Origin: Anaerolineales bacterium | Lineage (GTDB): Bacteria; Chloroflexota; Anaerolineae; Anaerolineales; UBA4823 | Direction: 5' to 3' | Assembly: GCA_028687395.1 (NCBI GenBank) | Contig: JAQUAE010000117.1 | Coordinates: 1 to 6,296, forward strand | DNA: 6,296 bases | In this document: positions 1 through 5,853 of the stretch, one piece after another | Position numbering within the stretch: position 1 is the first letter of the stretch | Layout of the letters: the number at the start of each line of letters is the position of its first letter | Position numbers and translations under genes: made by a program | Notes under the pieces: generated by a model | Databases searched by the model: none | What the model was told of the DNA's origin: nothing | The model's input: only the letters and a program-made list of their open reading frames with translations

Positions 1-2067
1 GTCCATCACCGCCCGCATTAACTGTTCCTGGTAAACCGGGTAGCCGTAGGTCTCCTTGAAGATCGGCTCCAGCGCCGGGTGTGTGTATTCCACCGCCTCC
101 TGGCCATGCATGCGCCGGATGTAACCCGGAATCGAATCCATCGGCCCTGGGCGGAAAAGCGCCACCATGGCGATCACGTTGGCCAGCTCCTTGGGCTTCA
201 TCTGCATCAGGTAGCGGCGCATCCCCGCCCCTTCCACCTGGAAGACGCCCGCCGTGTCGCCCCGCCCAAGCAGCTCGTAGGTCGCCGGGTCGTCCGTGGA
301 GATGTTCCCCAGATGCAGGCGCACGTTGTAACGTTGCTGGATCATGTCGCAGGCCCGCGCCATGATCGTCAGCGTCGCCAGCCCCAGGAAGTCCACCTTG
401 AGCAAGCCCAGCGATTCGAGCACCGACATCTCGAACTGCGTCACGATCTTGACCGGCGATTCCTCCGCCGTGCTGCCCGTCGGGCGGTGCAGCGGGATGT
501 ACTCGATCACCGGTTGGTCGGTGATGATCACCCCCGCCGCGTGCGTGCCCGCGTTGCGCACCACCCCCTCCATCTTGCAAGCCGTGTCGATCAGCTCCCT
601 CAGGTAATCGGTGCTGTCGTACAGCTCCTTGAATTCCTTGATCTCCTCCAGCGCCTGGGAGATGCTCATCGGCTTTCCGGGGATGTTCGGGATCAGCTTG
701 GCGACGCGGTCGATCTCCGTTAATGGGATGTCCATCACCCGCCCCACATCGCGAATCGCCGCTCGCGCCCCCAGCGTTCCGAAGGTGATGATCTGCGCCA
801 CCTTGTCCTCGCCGTACTTGCGCGTGGCGTACTCCATCATCTCCGCCCTGCGGTCGTCGCGAAAGTCCAGGTCGATGTCCGGCATCGAAATACGCCCCGG
901 GTTCAAAAAGCGCTCGAAGATCAGCCCGTGCTGAATCGGGTCCACCAGCGTGATGTCCAGGCCGTAGGCTACGATCGAGGCCGCCGCCGAGCCGCGGGCG
1001 TTGTACCAGATGCCCTGCTGCCGGGCGTAGCGGCACAGGTCCCACACGATGAGGAAGTAGGCGTCGAACCCCATCTTGTGGATCACCCCCAGCTCGTAAT
1101 CCAACCTCTGGCGCACATCCGCATGCTCTGACCGCTCGCCGTAGCGCCGCTTCAAGCCCGCCTCGCACAGTTCGTGCAGGTAGCTCTCCGCGCTGTACCC
1201 CTCCGGCACGTCGAAGTGCGGCAGCCGGTAGCCATCGAAATCCAGGTTCACCTCGCAGCGCTCGGCGATGAGCAGCGTATTGCCAAGCGCTTCCGGCGTC
1301 TCGCTGAACAGCCTCGCCATCTCCTCCGGGCTGCGTAAGTAGTAGCTGTTGTCCGTCATGCGCATCCGATTCGGGTCGGTCAGCACGCTGCCGGTTTGGA
1401 TCGCCAGCATGATGTCCTGCAAGCGGGCGTCTTCGGGCTCGATGTAGTGCACGTCGTTGGTGGCGATGTACCGCGCCTGGTAACGCGCGCCCATCTCCAG
1501 CAGTTGCTGATTCACCATCGTCAGTTCGGGTATGTTATGCCGTTGCAGCTCCAGGAAGAAGTTCTGCGGCCCGAACACTTCATAATACCAGTCCAGCTTG
1601 CGCCGCGCTTCGTCCGGTCGCCCCTGGGCGATCAGCCGCGGCACCTCCCCCGACATGCAGCCTGTGGTGCAGATCAGCCCCTCGGCGTGTTCCTCCAGGA
1701 ACCCGGCGTCGATGCGCGGGGTGTAGTAGAAGCCCTCCAGTTGGGCCGCGCTGGCGATCTTCAACAGGTTGCGGTATCCAGTGTCGTTCTCCGCCAGCAA
1801 GAGCAGGTGCGCTGCCCGCTTGTCCTCATGCGGGTCTCGGTCGCGCATCGAGCGCGGCGCCAAATACGCCTCCAAACCGATGATCGGCTTGATTCCGCTG
1901 GCTTGCGCCGCCTTATAAAAGTCGATCACCCCGAACATCGTGCCGTGATCGGTCAGCGCCAGCGATTTCATCCCCATCTCCCCGGCGCGCTGCACTAGCT
2001 TCTTGATGTTGCTGAAACCATCGAGAAGCGAGTATTCGGAGTGGACGTGCAGGTGCACAAATGTCAT
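1..2067 (-). CDS. dnaE: DNA polymerase III subunit alpha, N-terminal 689 residues (gene runs off the window)
   Basis: This is the replicative polymerase that extends the RNA primer on both strands at the fork. The frame is open from ATG at 2067 to base 1 with no stop, so the C-terminal ~40% (rest of the fingers, beta-clamp and tau-binding parts) is missing. By comparison with E. coli DnaE, residues 1-270 are the PHP domain, ~271-430 and ~510-560 the palm, ~430-510 the thumb, and the fingers start at ~560. The three catalytic carboxylates are visible: D399 and D401 in MPDIDLDF, and D559 in VDFLGL. The RGSAAAS motif (usually RGSGAGS) and the fingers motif FRPGPM are present. All nine PHP metal ligands known from mycobacterial DnaE1 seem kept: H7, H9, D16, H41, E66, H87, C137, D205, H207. 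No inserted exonuclease domain, so DnaE not PolC. The start is fixed by the family N-terminus; no good Shine-Dalgarno is seen, and a 4-codon frame (ATG at 2078) ends in an ATGA overlap with it. Confidence 0.97.
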   Translation of the reverse strand, partial: MTFVHLHVHSEYSLLDGFSNIKKLVQRAGEMGMKSLALTDHGTMFGVIDFYKAAQASGIKPIIGLEAYLAPRSMRDRDPHEDKRAAHLLLLAENDTGYRNLLKIASAAQLEGFYYTPRIDAGFLEEHAEGLICTTGCMSGEVPRLIAQGRPDEARRKLDWYYEVFGPQNFFLELQRHNIPELTMVNQQLLEMGARYQARYIATNDVHYIEPEDARLQDIMLAIQTGSVLTDPNRMRMTDNSYYLRSPEEMARLFSETPEALGNTLLIAERCEVNLDFDGYRLPHFDVPEGYSAESYLHELCEAGLKRRYGERSEHADVRQRLDYELGVIHKMGFDAYFLIVWDLCRYARQQGIWYNARGSAAASIVAYGLDITLVDPIQHGLIFERFLNPGRISMPDIDLDFRDDRRAEMMEYATRKYGEDKVAQIITFGTLGARAAIRDVGRVMDIPLTEIDRVAKLIPNIPGKPMSISQALEEIKEFKELYDSTDYLRELIDTACKMEGVVRNAGTHAAGVIITDQPVIEYIPLHRPTGSTAEESPVKIVTQFEMSVLESLGLLKVDFLGLATLTIMARACDMIQQRYNVRLHLGNISTDDPATYELLGRGDTAGVFQVEGAGMRRYLMQMKPKELANVIAMVALFRPGPMDSIPGYIRRMHGQEAVEYTHPALEPIFKETYGYPVYQEQLMRAVMD

Positions 2068-2092
2068 CGAGTTGTCATTACGGGTAAGTCGT

Positions 2093-2134
2093 CCTGCGCA
2101 GGGCAGGCTTCGTTTCCACCTGGCTACGGCCTGC
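2093..2134 (-). promoter_or_regulatory. Competing hairpins in the dnaE leader
   Basis: In the predicted dnaE leader RNA, GCAGGC (2134-2129) is complementary to GCCTGC (2108-2103), with a 20-base loop. Just after it comes the perfect palindrome CCTGCGCAGG (2102-2093). The first CCTGC can pair either with the upstream GCAGG or with the downstream GCAGG, the latter forming a 5-base-pair stem with a 5-base loop. The two pairings exclude each other. No U-run follows, so this is not a classical intrinsic attenuator, and the stems are short. A regulatory role is a guess; GC-rich DNA gives such pairings by chance. Confidence 0.25.
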
Positions 2135-2180
2135 TCCACTCCCAACCTTCATTTCGGCCAGCCGGCTTCCACTCTGAGGA

Positions 2181-2189
2181 ATTATAGCA
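2181..2189 (-). promoter_or_regulatory. Extended -10 promoter for dnaE
   Basis: Read on the minus strand the bases are TGCTATAAT: a consensus -10 hexamer (TATAAT, 2186-2181) with the TG of an extended -10 element one base upstream. No TTGACA-like -35 is found at the usual spacing; a run of six G (2209-2204) sits there instead, which is acceptable because extended -10 promoters can work without a -35. The predicted start is near 2174, giving a leader of about 107 bases before the dnaE ATG at 2067. It lies in the only gap between the RNase H gene and dnaE, so dnaE can be expressed independently of its upstream neighbour. Confidence 0.65.
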
Positions 2190-2190
2190 C

Positions 2191-2218
2191 GCCAGCATTA
2201 AATCCCCCCACGGCTGGC
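2191..2218. repeat. Inverted repeat overlapping the dnaE promoter upstream region
   Basis: The arms GCCAGC (2191-2196) and GCTGGC (2213-2218) are separated by 16 bases and span the -35 zone, immediately upstream of the extended -10 element. The position and spacing would suit a dimeric repressor or activator site. As RNA read from the RNase H gene it could form a 6-base-pair stem, but no U-tract follows, so it is a poor intrinsic terminator. Related GGC/CAG words also occur at about 2157-2166. The arms are short and no known regulator motif is recognised. Confidence 0.3.
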
Positions 2219-2240
2219 TTAAAATATTGCCCTACCGCTA

Positions 2241-2279
2241 CCCATGCTCCCCCTCCTGAGCCCTTCACCACCCCCTCCC
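2241..2279 (-). other. Putative G-quadruplex-forming tract downstream of the RNase H gene
   Basis: On the minus (coding) strand five G-tracts follow one another: GGG (2279-2277), one base, GGGGG (2275-2271), seven bases, GGG (2263-2261), seven bases, GGGGG (2253-2249), five bases, GGG (2243-2241). Every loop is 1-7 bases, so any consecutive four tracts satisfy the standard G3+N1-7 pattern. The tract starts two bases after the RNase H stop codon and ends about 50 bases upstream of the dnaE -10 box. It would be present in RNA reading through from the RNase H gene and on the non-template DNA strand. The fold itself is inferred from pattern only. Confidence 0.5.
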
Positions 2280-2281
2280 GC

Positions 2282-2935
2282 TCACTTGCGCCCGAAATCC
2301 GCTGGTATCTCGCCCCACGCTTCCGTGTCCCAGGCTAATACCGGGTTCGGTGCGTCGTTCTCCCGCAGCCAGGCCTCCGCACGCGCGATCCGGTCGAAGA
2401 GCTTGCGGTTGCTCCTATCCGGCGCCAATTTTGTCTTGCACTGCTTGCGCTTCACCCACCCGCGCGCAATTTTCGAATCGCTGTACACCGGGTCCGGGAT
2501 TCCCTTGCGCTTGAGCAATATCAAGGCCTGCACCAGCGCCAGGAACTCGCCGATGTTGTTCGTCCCATTCTCGAACGGCCCCTCCCGGAACACCTCCCGT
2601 CGCGTCGGGTTATGCACGCAGCGGTATTCCAGCCGGCCGGGGTTGCCGCTGCACGCCGCGTCCACCGAGTAGCTCTCCCGCAGCGGCTGCGCCGCCTGCT
2701 TGCCCCTCCCCGCCCCCTGCGTCCCGGCTGAAATTACCACCCCGCCCGCCGCCATTGCCTTTTGGAAGCGCGCGTAGCCCATGCGAAACGCCGCCTGCGC
2801 TTCCGCCCGGCTGGCGAAGGCGCGGTAGCGCGCCCCGGGGTAACCGCTCACCTGCTGCGCGCACTCCTCCCAGGTCGTGAACACCCCCACCTGGCGCCCT
2901 GCCCATACCACGTAATATTTAACCTGCTTCTTCAT
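2282..2935 (-). CDS. rnhA: Ribonuclease HI with N-terminal hybrid-binding (viroplasmin-like) domain
   Basis: Cytosolic endonuclease that cuts the RNA strand of RNA:DNA hybrids, used for R-loop removal and primer clearance. Residues ~6-50 (KYYVVWAGRQVGVFTTW through EAQAAF) are the hybrid-binding domain, called viroplasmin/Cauli_VI in domain databases. A Gly/Ala-rich linker at ~55-85 follows. Residues ~89-217 are the RNase H fold. The four catalytic acids align with those of Bacillus halodurans RNase H1 (D71, E109, D132, D192) as D92 in SVDAACSGNPG, E130 in NNIGEF, D153 in YSDS, and D213 in the C-terminal ADFGRK. The length (217) is close to the 196 of that enzyme, the extra residues being mostly linker. 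The start at 2935 is supported by the family N-terminus and an AGGTGGAG stretch about 11 bases upstream; an in-frame stop lies about 11 codons upstream. It sits directly upstream of dnaE in the same direction but has its own promoter. Complete and apparently functional. Confidence 0.95.
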   Translation of the reverse strand: MKKQVKYYVVWAGRQVGVFTTWEECAQQVSGYPGARYRAFASRAEAQAAFRMGYARFQKAMAAGGVVISAGTQGAGRGKQAAQPLRESYSVDAACSGNPGRLEYRCVHNPTRREVFREGPFENGTNNIGEFLALVQALILLKRKGIPDPVYSDSKIARGWVKRKQCKTKLAPDRSNRKLFDRIARAEAWLRENDAPNPVLAWDTEAWGEIPADFGRK

Positions 2936-3069
2936 GCTCGCCTGCGCTCCACCTGTCGTCTCAGCCGTTCATCCCGGGAAGGGAAGACCCCGTATGTTCA
3001 CACCACCCGCGTCGCCTCCCGCCATGCACCGCCGCTTGTACTCGCTCAAGAAGGGTGATGTCTGCCCGA

Positions 3070-3078
3070 ATTGTATCA
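3070..3078 (-). promoter_or_regulatory. Extended -10 promoter for the RNase H gene
   Basis: The minus strand reads TGATACAAT, a near-consensus -10 hexamer (TACAAT, 3075-3070) with the TG of an extended -10 element (3078-3077). No good -35 is visible; a GGGGG run (about 3084-3080) lies just upstream, as G-runs also do at the dnaE promoter. It sits about 25 bases after the methyltransferase stop codon, so the RNase H gene can be transcribed separately from the metabolic genes. The predicted start near 3063 gives a leader of about 128 bases. No riboswitch or strong hairpin is recognised in the rest of this 168-base gap (2936-3103). Confidence 0.5.
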
Positions 3079-3103
3079 TCCCCCTTGCCGCCTTCCTTGC
3101 AGC

Positions 3104-3889
3104 TTATCGCTTGCGTCCCAGGTACAGCCCATATCCCAGGTACGTGAACAGCTCCTTCGGCAGCTTGCTGCGCTCCTTCATGTATCTCCTGAACGCCGGG
3201 TTGCGCGCATACAACGCTAACACTCGCCAGATCATCCGCCGCATGTCCGCCCACCTGTAGCGCTTCACCTGGCTGGCTTCCACTATCCAATTCATGCGTC
3301 TCGGCTGCGCCAGTAACGCTTGCAACCCATTTCTCTCCAGCAGCGCCGCCCAGTCTTGCGCGGTGGGGATGGGCTCCTCGATCTCCCAGGTGCGTCGGGT
3401 GAATTCCACCAGCACCTCCGGCGCCAGCGCCTGTAACCAGGTCTCCTCGTTCAACGCCACCCGGCCCCCCGCTTTGACCACCCGGGCATACTCCGCCACC
3501 GCCTGATCCCTTCCCACCACGAACGTGGTGACCGACTCGCTCAGCATCAGGTCGAATCGCTCCCCCTCGAAGGGCAACCTGCCCGCCTCTGCCTGCAGGA
3601 AGCGCACCTGCTCCTCGACCCGCTCCCGCTGCGCCCGCTCCCTCGCTTGCTGGAGCATCGCCTCTGAGCGGTCCACCCCGACCACTCTGCAGCCGAACCG
3701 TTTCACCAGCAGGCAGGCTGTCGCCCCCACCCCGCAGCCCACCTCCAGCACATCCTGGCCCTCCTTTAGCTGGCCCGCCTCGATCAGCTCCAGTGTGGCT
3801 GCCAGCCCGCCCATGTGCTTGGTCGTCCCCATGGTCGCCTGCAGGTCGAAATACCTGAATGCCGGTTCAGTTTTTTCTTCCATATCCAT
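3104..3889 (-). CDS. Class I SAM-dependent methyltransferase, substrate unknown
   Basis: A soluble Rossmann-fold methyltransferase of the Methyltransf_11/25 type. Motif I is VLEVGCGVGATA (residues 47-58), the SAM-ribose acidic residue is D73 in VVGVDRSEAM, motif post-II is EAGRLPF (101-107), the motif IV region is FDLMLSESVTTF (112-123), and the VVKAGGRVALNEETW strand (137-151) follows. The N-terminal MGTTKHMGG (20-28) forms a lid often seen in small-molecule methyltransferases. The basic, aromatic C-terminal ~50 residues have no motif I recognise. No membrane segments are evident. The length of 261 is normal. Start: the only Shine-Dalgarno, AGAGG (3895-3891), is one base from ATG 3889 but seven from the in-frame ATG 3883, so translation probably begins at M3 (259 residues). 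Only 30 bases separate it from the upstream TPP-enzyme stop, so the two are surely co-transcribed. The substrate cannot be assigned; a link to the TPP-enzyme pathway is inferred from position only. Confidence 0.9.
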   Translation of the reverse strand: MDMEEKTEPAFRYFDLQATMGTTKHMGGLAATLELIEAGQLKEGQDVLEVGCGVGATACLLVKRFGCRVVGVDRSEAMLQQARERAQRERVEEQVRFLQAEAGRLPFEGERFDLMLSESVTTFVVGRDQAVAEYARVVKAGGRVALNEETWLQALAPEVLVEFTRRTWEIEEPIPTAQDWAALLERNGLQALLAQPRRMNWIVEASQVKRYRWADMRRMIWRVLALYARNPAFRRYMKERSKLPKELFTYLGYGLYLGRKR

Positions 3890-3890
3890 A

Positions 3891-3895
3891 CCTCT
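3891..3895 (-). promoter_or_regulatory. Ribosome binding site that decides the methyltransferase start
   Basis: AGAGG on the minus strand lies one base upstream of ATG 3889 and seven bases upstream of the in-frame ATG at 3883. The second spacing is the usual one, which favours a start two codons downstream of the longest frame. A weaker GAGAG lies slightly further upstream and could serve the first ATG, so the choice is not absolute. Confidence 0.5.
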
Positions 3896-3919
3896 GCTCT
3901 CGCTTCAATATGCCGCACC

Positions 3920-5722
3920 TCATTTCATCTCCCTGTGCAGCCCCGCCTCCAGATACTTGATCATCGCCCGCGTCGCCACCCCATCCAGCCCGGCGCGCCC
4001 CAGGCGGGCAACCACTTCCGGGATGCGGTCGTAGAAGGTTTCCTTCCCCAGCATCACTTCCATCAGCATGAACATCATCAACCCCGGGCTCTTCGGGCGC
4101 GGGTCCACCGCCACGTTCACGCACGCCGGCTTACCCGCCTGCAGCGCTCGCACCAGCGCCGGCCGGATGTCCTCGGCCTGCTCGACGTACTCGCCGTGCC
4201 CCCCCAGCGCCTCCACCACGCGGTCGTAGCGCACCACCCCCAACTGGTGACCGGCCTCCCCGCGCTTGCCGAAGAACTCCGTTTGCATGTCGCGCGTCAT
4301 CCCCCAGCCGCCGTCGTTGTGCACCACCACGACCAGCGAGATGCTGTAGCGCATCGCCGTCTCCATCTCCATCGCCCCATACCCGAACGAGCCATCCCCG
4401 GTGTGCAGGATCACCTGGCGCTCCGGGTGCGCCCGCTTGAGCGCCAGCGCCTGTGGCACCCCAGCGCCAATCGCTTCCAGCTCTCCCAGCGTCGAAATCA
4501 GCACGCCGCCCCCCGCGTGCGCCTTCACCCCCATTAACGCCCACAGGATCGAATTCGCTCCATCCAGCACCAGCAGCGAATCATCCGTCCGCGCCGCTTC
4601 CAGCTCCTGCACTAGGCGCATCGGGTGGATGCGCGCCCCCTCCCCCTCCGCCAGCTTGAGCAGCTCCCGCTCGAAGCGCTGGCTTTGCCCGCGCAGCCGC
4701 TCCCGCCAGCCGTCCAACGGCTTCATCTTCACTGGAAGCTCGTTGAAGGCCTGCAGCGTGGCTTTCAAATCCCCCACGATGCCCAGGTCCACCCGCCGGT
4801 TGGCCCCCATCCCCTCGCCCTGGATGTCGATCTGCACCAGCTTCTGCCGGGGACTGATGAAGGGCGGCTGCCCGAACCCCATCAGGAAATTGATCCGCGT
4901 TCCCAGCACCAGGATCAGGTCTGCCTGGCTGATCGCCTGCATGGCCGGGCGGCCAGCGCCCATGCTGCCCCACCCGAAGATCGCCTCCTCCGGGAAGGGC
5001 ATCGCCAGCGCGCCCGTAGTCAGCAGCAGGGGCACGCCGGTCTTCTCCACGAAGGCTTGCAGCTCCGCCGCTGCTCGCGACCACAGCGCCCCGCTCCCCG
5101 CAATCGCCAGCGGGCGCCGGGCCCCCTCCAGCAGCCGCCCCAGCGCCTCCAGCGCCCCCGGCTCGCCGCACGGTCGCAGGCGTTCCGGCTTTTCCACCCG
5201 CCTCACCTCGCCTGGCATCGCCTTGGTTTCCATCACGTCGTAAGGAATTTCCACGTACGCCGGCCCAGGCTGGCCACGCATCGCCTGGCGGAACGCCGCG
5301 GCGATGTATTCCGGGATGCGCCGCACGTCGTAGCAGCCCCGCGCCCACTTGGTGAACGGGCGCACCACCGCCAACTGCTCCATGTCCTGCGGGAAGCCCT
5401 TGTCCCGCTTCTTCAGCGTGTTCACCCCCGCGATCACCACCAGCGGCGTCCCGGCGAAGTACGCCTGGGCGATGCCCGTCAGGGCGTTGGTCAGCTCCGG
5501 CCCGCCCGCCAGCAAAGCCACGCCCGGCGTCCGCTGGGTGAAGCTCAGCGCTTGAGCCATGTACACTGCCGAAGCCTCGTGCCGGGTGGAGATCAGGTCC
5601 AGCCCTTCCCGCTCCGCGGCGTCGTACACCGAGAGGATCTGGTGCCCCGGTAGCGAAAAAACCTGCTTCACCCCGAATTGGCGCAATGTCCGCGCCACCC
5701 ATCCACCACCGTAGATGCTCAT
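3920..5722 (-). CDS. Thiamine-diphosphate-dependent enzyme, acetolactate synthase / 2-hydroxyacyl-CoA lyase superfamily
   Basis: A soluble three-domain TPP enzyme of IlvB type, 600 residues, usual for the family. The N-terminal pyrimidine-binding domain (~1-165) carries the catalytic glutamate E49 in STRHEAS and the segment GGPELTNALTGIAQAY (73-88; usually GPG, here GPE). The central Rossmann-like domain (~190-330) has IAGSGALWS, LVLGTRINF and the QIDIQGEGMGANR stretch. The C-terminal PP domain (~365-545) has the diphosphate/Mg motif GDG (442-444) followed 24 residues later by N469-D470. The block FGYGAMEMETAMRYS and the NDGGWG end look more like oxalyl-CoA decarboxylase / 2-hydroxyacyl-CoA lyases than acetolactate synthase. 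The C-terminal ~55 residues have an unusual Met-rich stretch (549-558). The start is fixed by AAGGAG (5734-5729) six bases before ATG. No ilvN, ilvC or CoA-transferase is nearby, so a branched-chain role is not supported. The reaction is unassigned: decarboxylation or carboligation of a 2-oxo or 2-hydroxyacyl substrate is all that can be said. Confidence 0.9.
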   Translation of the reverse strand: MSIYGGGWVARTLRQFGVKQVFSLPGHQILSVYDAAEREGLDLISTRHEASAVYMAQALSFTQRTPGVALLAGGPELTNALTGIAQAYFAGTPLVVIAGVNTLKKRDKGFPQDMEQLAVVRPFTKWARGCYDVRRIPEYIAAAFRQAMRGQPGPAYVEIPYDVMETKAMPGEVRRVEKPERLRPCGEPGALEALGRLLEGARRPLAIAGSGALWSRAAAELQAFVEKTGVPLLLTTGALAMPFPEEAIFGWGSMGAGRPAMQAISQADLILVLGTRINFLMGFGQPPFISPRQKLVQIDIQGEGMGANRRVDLGIVGDLKATLQAFNELPVKMKPLDGWRERLRGQSQRFERELLKLAEGEGARIHPMRLVQELEAARTDDSLLVLDGANSILWALMGVKAHAGGGVLISTLGELEAIGAGVPQALALKRAHPERQVILHTGDGSFGYGAMEMETAMRYSISLVVVVHNDGGWGMTRDMQTEFFGKRGEAGHQLGVVRYDRVVEALGGHGEYVEQAEDIRPALVRALQAGKPACVNVAVDPRPKSPGLMMFMLMEVMLGKETFYDRIPEVVARLGRAGLDGVATRAMIKYLEAGLHREMK

Positions 5723-5728
5723 CTTGCG

Positions 5729-5734
5729 CTCCTT
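5729..5734 (-). promoter_or_regulatory. Strong ribosome binding site of the TPP-enzyme gene
   Basis: AAGGAG on the minus strand lies six bases before the ATG at 5722, and is preceded by a second AGG. This is the best Shine-Dalgarno sequence before any of the complete genes in the window. It fixes the start and suggests efficient translation. Confidence 0.7.
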
Positions 5735-5791
5735 CCTGGCAACTCTCGCCTCTGCGCCTGCAACCGCTCCCCATCCACCTAAAAGTTCATG

Positions 5792-5821
5792 CTAGAAGTA
5801 TCCTTTGGAATCCTGCTCCAT
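5792..5821 (-). CDS. Possible 9-residue leader peptide between the amidohydrolase and TPP-enzyme genes
   Basis: A minimal frame ATG...TAG encodes MEQDSKGYF. AGGAG (5834-5830) lies eight bases before its ATG, which is good spacing. It occupies the 131-base gap between the amidohydrolase stop (5854) and the TPP-enzyme start (5722). It lacks the run of repeated amino-acid codons expected of an attenuation leader for branched-chain amino acids, and no terminator/antiterminator pair follows. It may simply be chance or a translation-coupling element. The rest of this gap shows no convincing promoter or terminator. Confidence 0.15.
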   Translation of the reverse strand: MEQDSKGYF

Positions 5822-5853
5822 GCGAGCCTCTCCTGGTTTGCCCTTCGCCTGAC

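Noticed and set aside
79..1998. Long open frames on the plus strand opposite dnaE (for example 79-723 and 1396-1998), rich in His, Arg and Pro
   Set aside because: They are antisense to a strongly conserved polymerase; their composition (HHP, RRP, QRQ strings) is what GC-rich codons give when read on the opposite strand, and no domain is recognisable.
2191..2218. Intrinsic terminator for the RNase H gene
   Set aside because: The stem is only 6 base pairs with a 16-base loop and is not followed by a T-run on the minus strand.
2961..3290. A 109-codon minus-strand frame covering the methyltransferase 3' end and the RNase H leader
   Set aside because: It overlaps the methyltransferase in another frame, has no recognisable domain, and would start inside the methyltransferase coding region.
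3815..5653. Plus-strand frames of 240-342 codons opposite the TPP-enzyme and methyltransferase genes
   Set aside because: Their His/Arg/Pro-rich low-complexity products have no motifs, and the minus-strand frame carries full family signatures.
3920..5722. Acetolactate synthase (ilvB) as a firm name for the TPP enzyme
   Set aside because: There is no small-subunit or ilvC gene, the motif reads GPE instead of GPG, and the C-terminal block resembles hydroxyacyl-CoA lyases; only superfamily membership is safe.
4581..5774. A 397-codon minus-strand frame overlapping the TPP-enzyme gene
   Set aside because: Its Gly/Ala/Arg-rich product is a frame-shifted reading of the real gene; there is no ribosome binding site and no motif.
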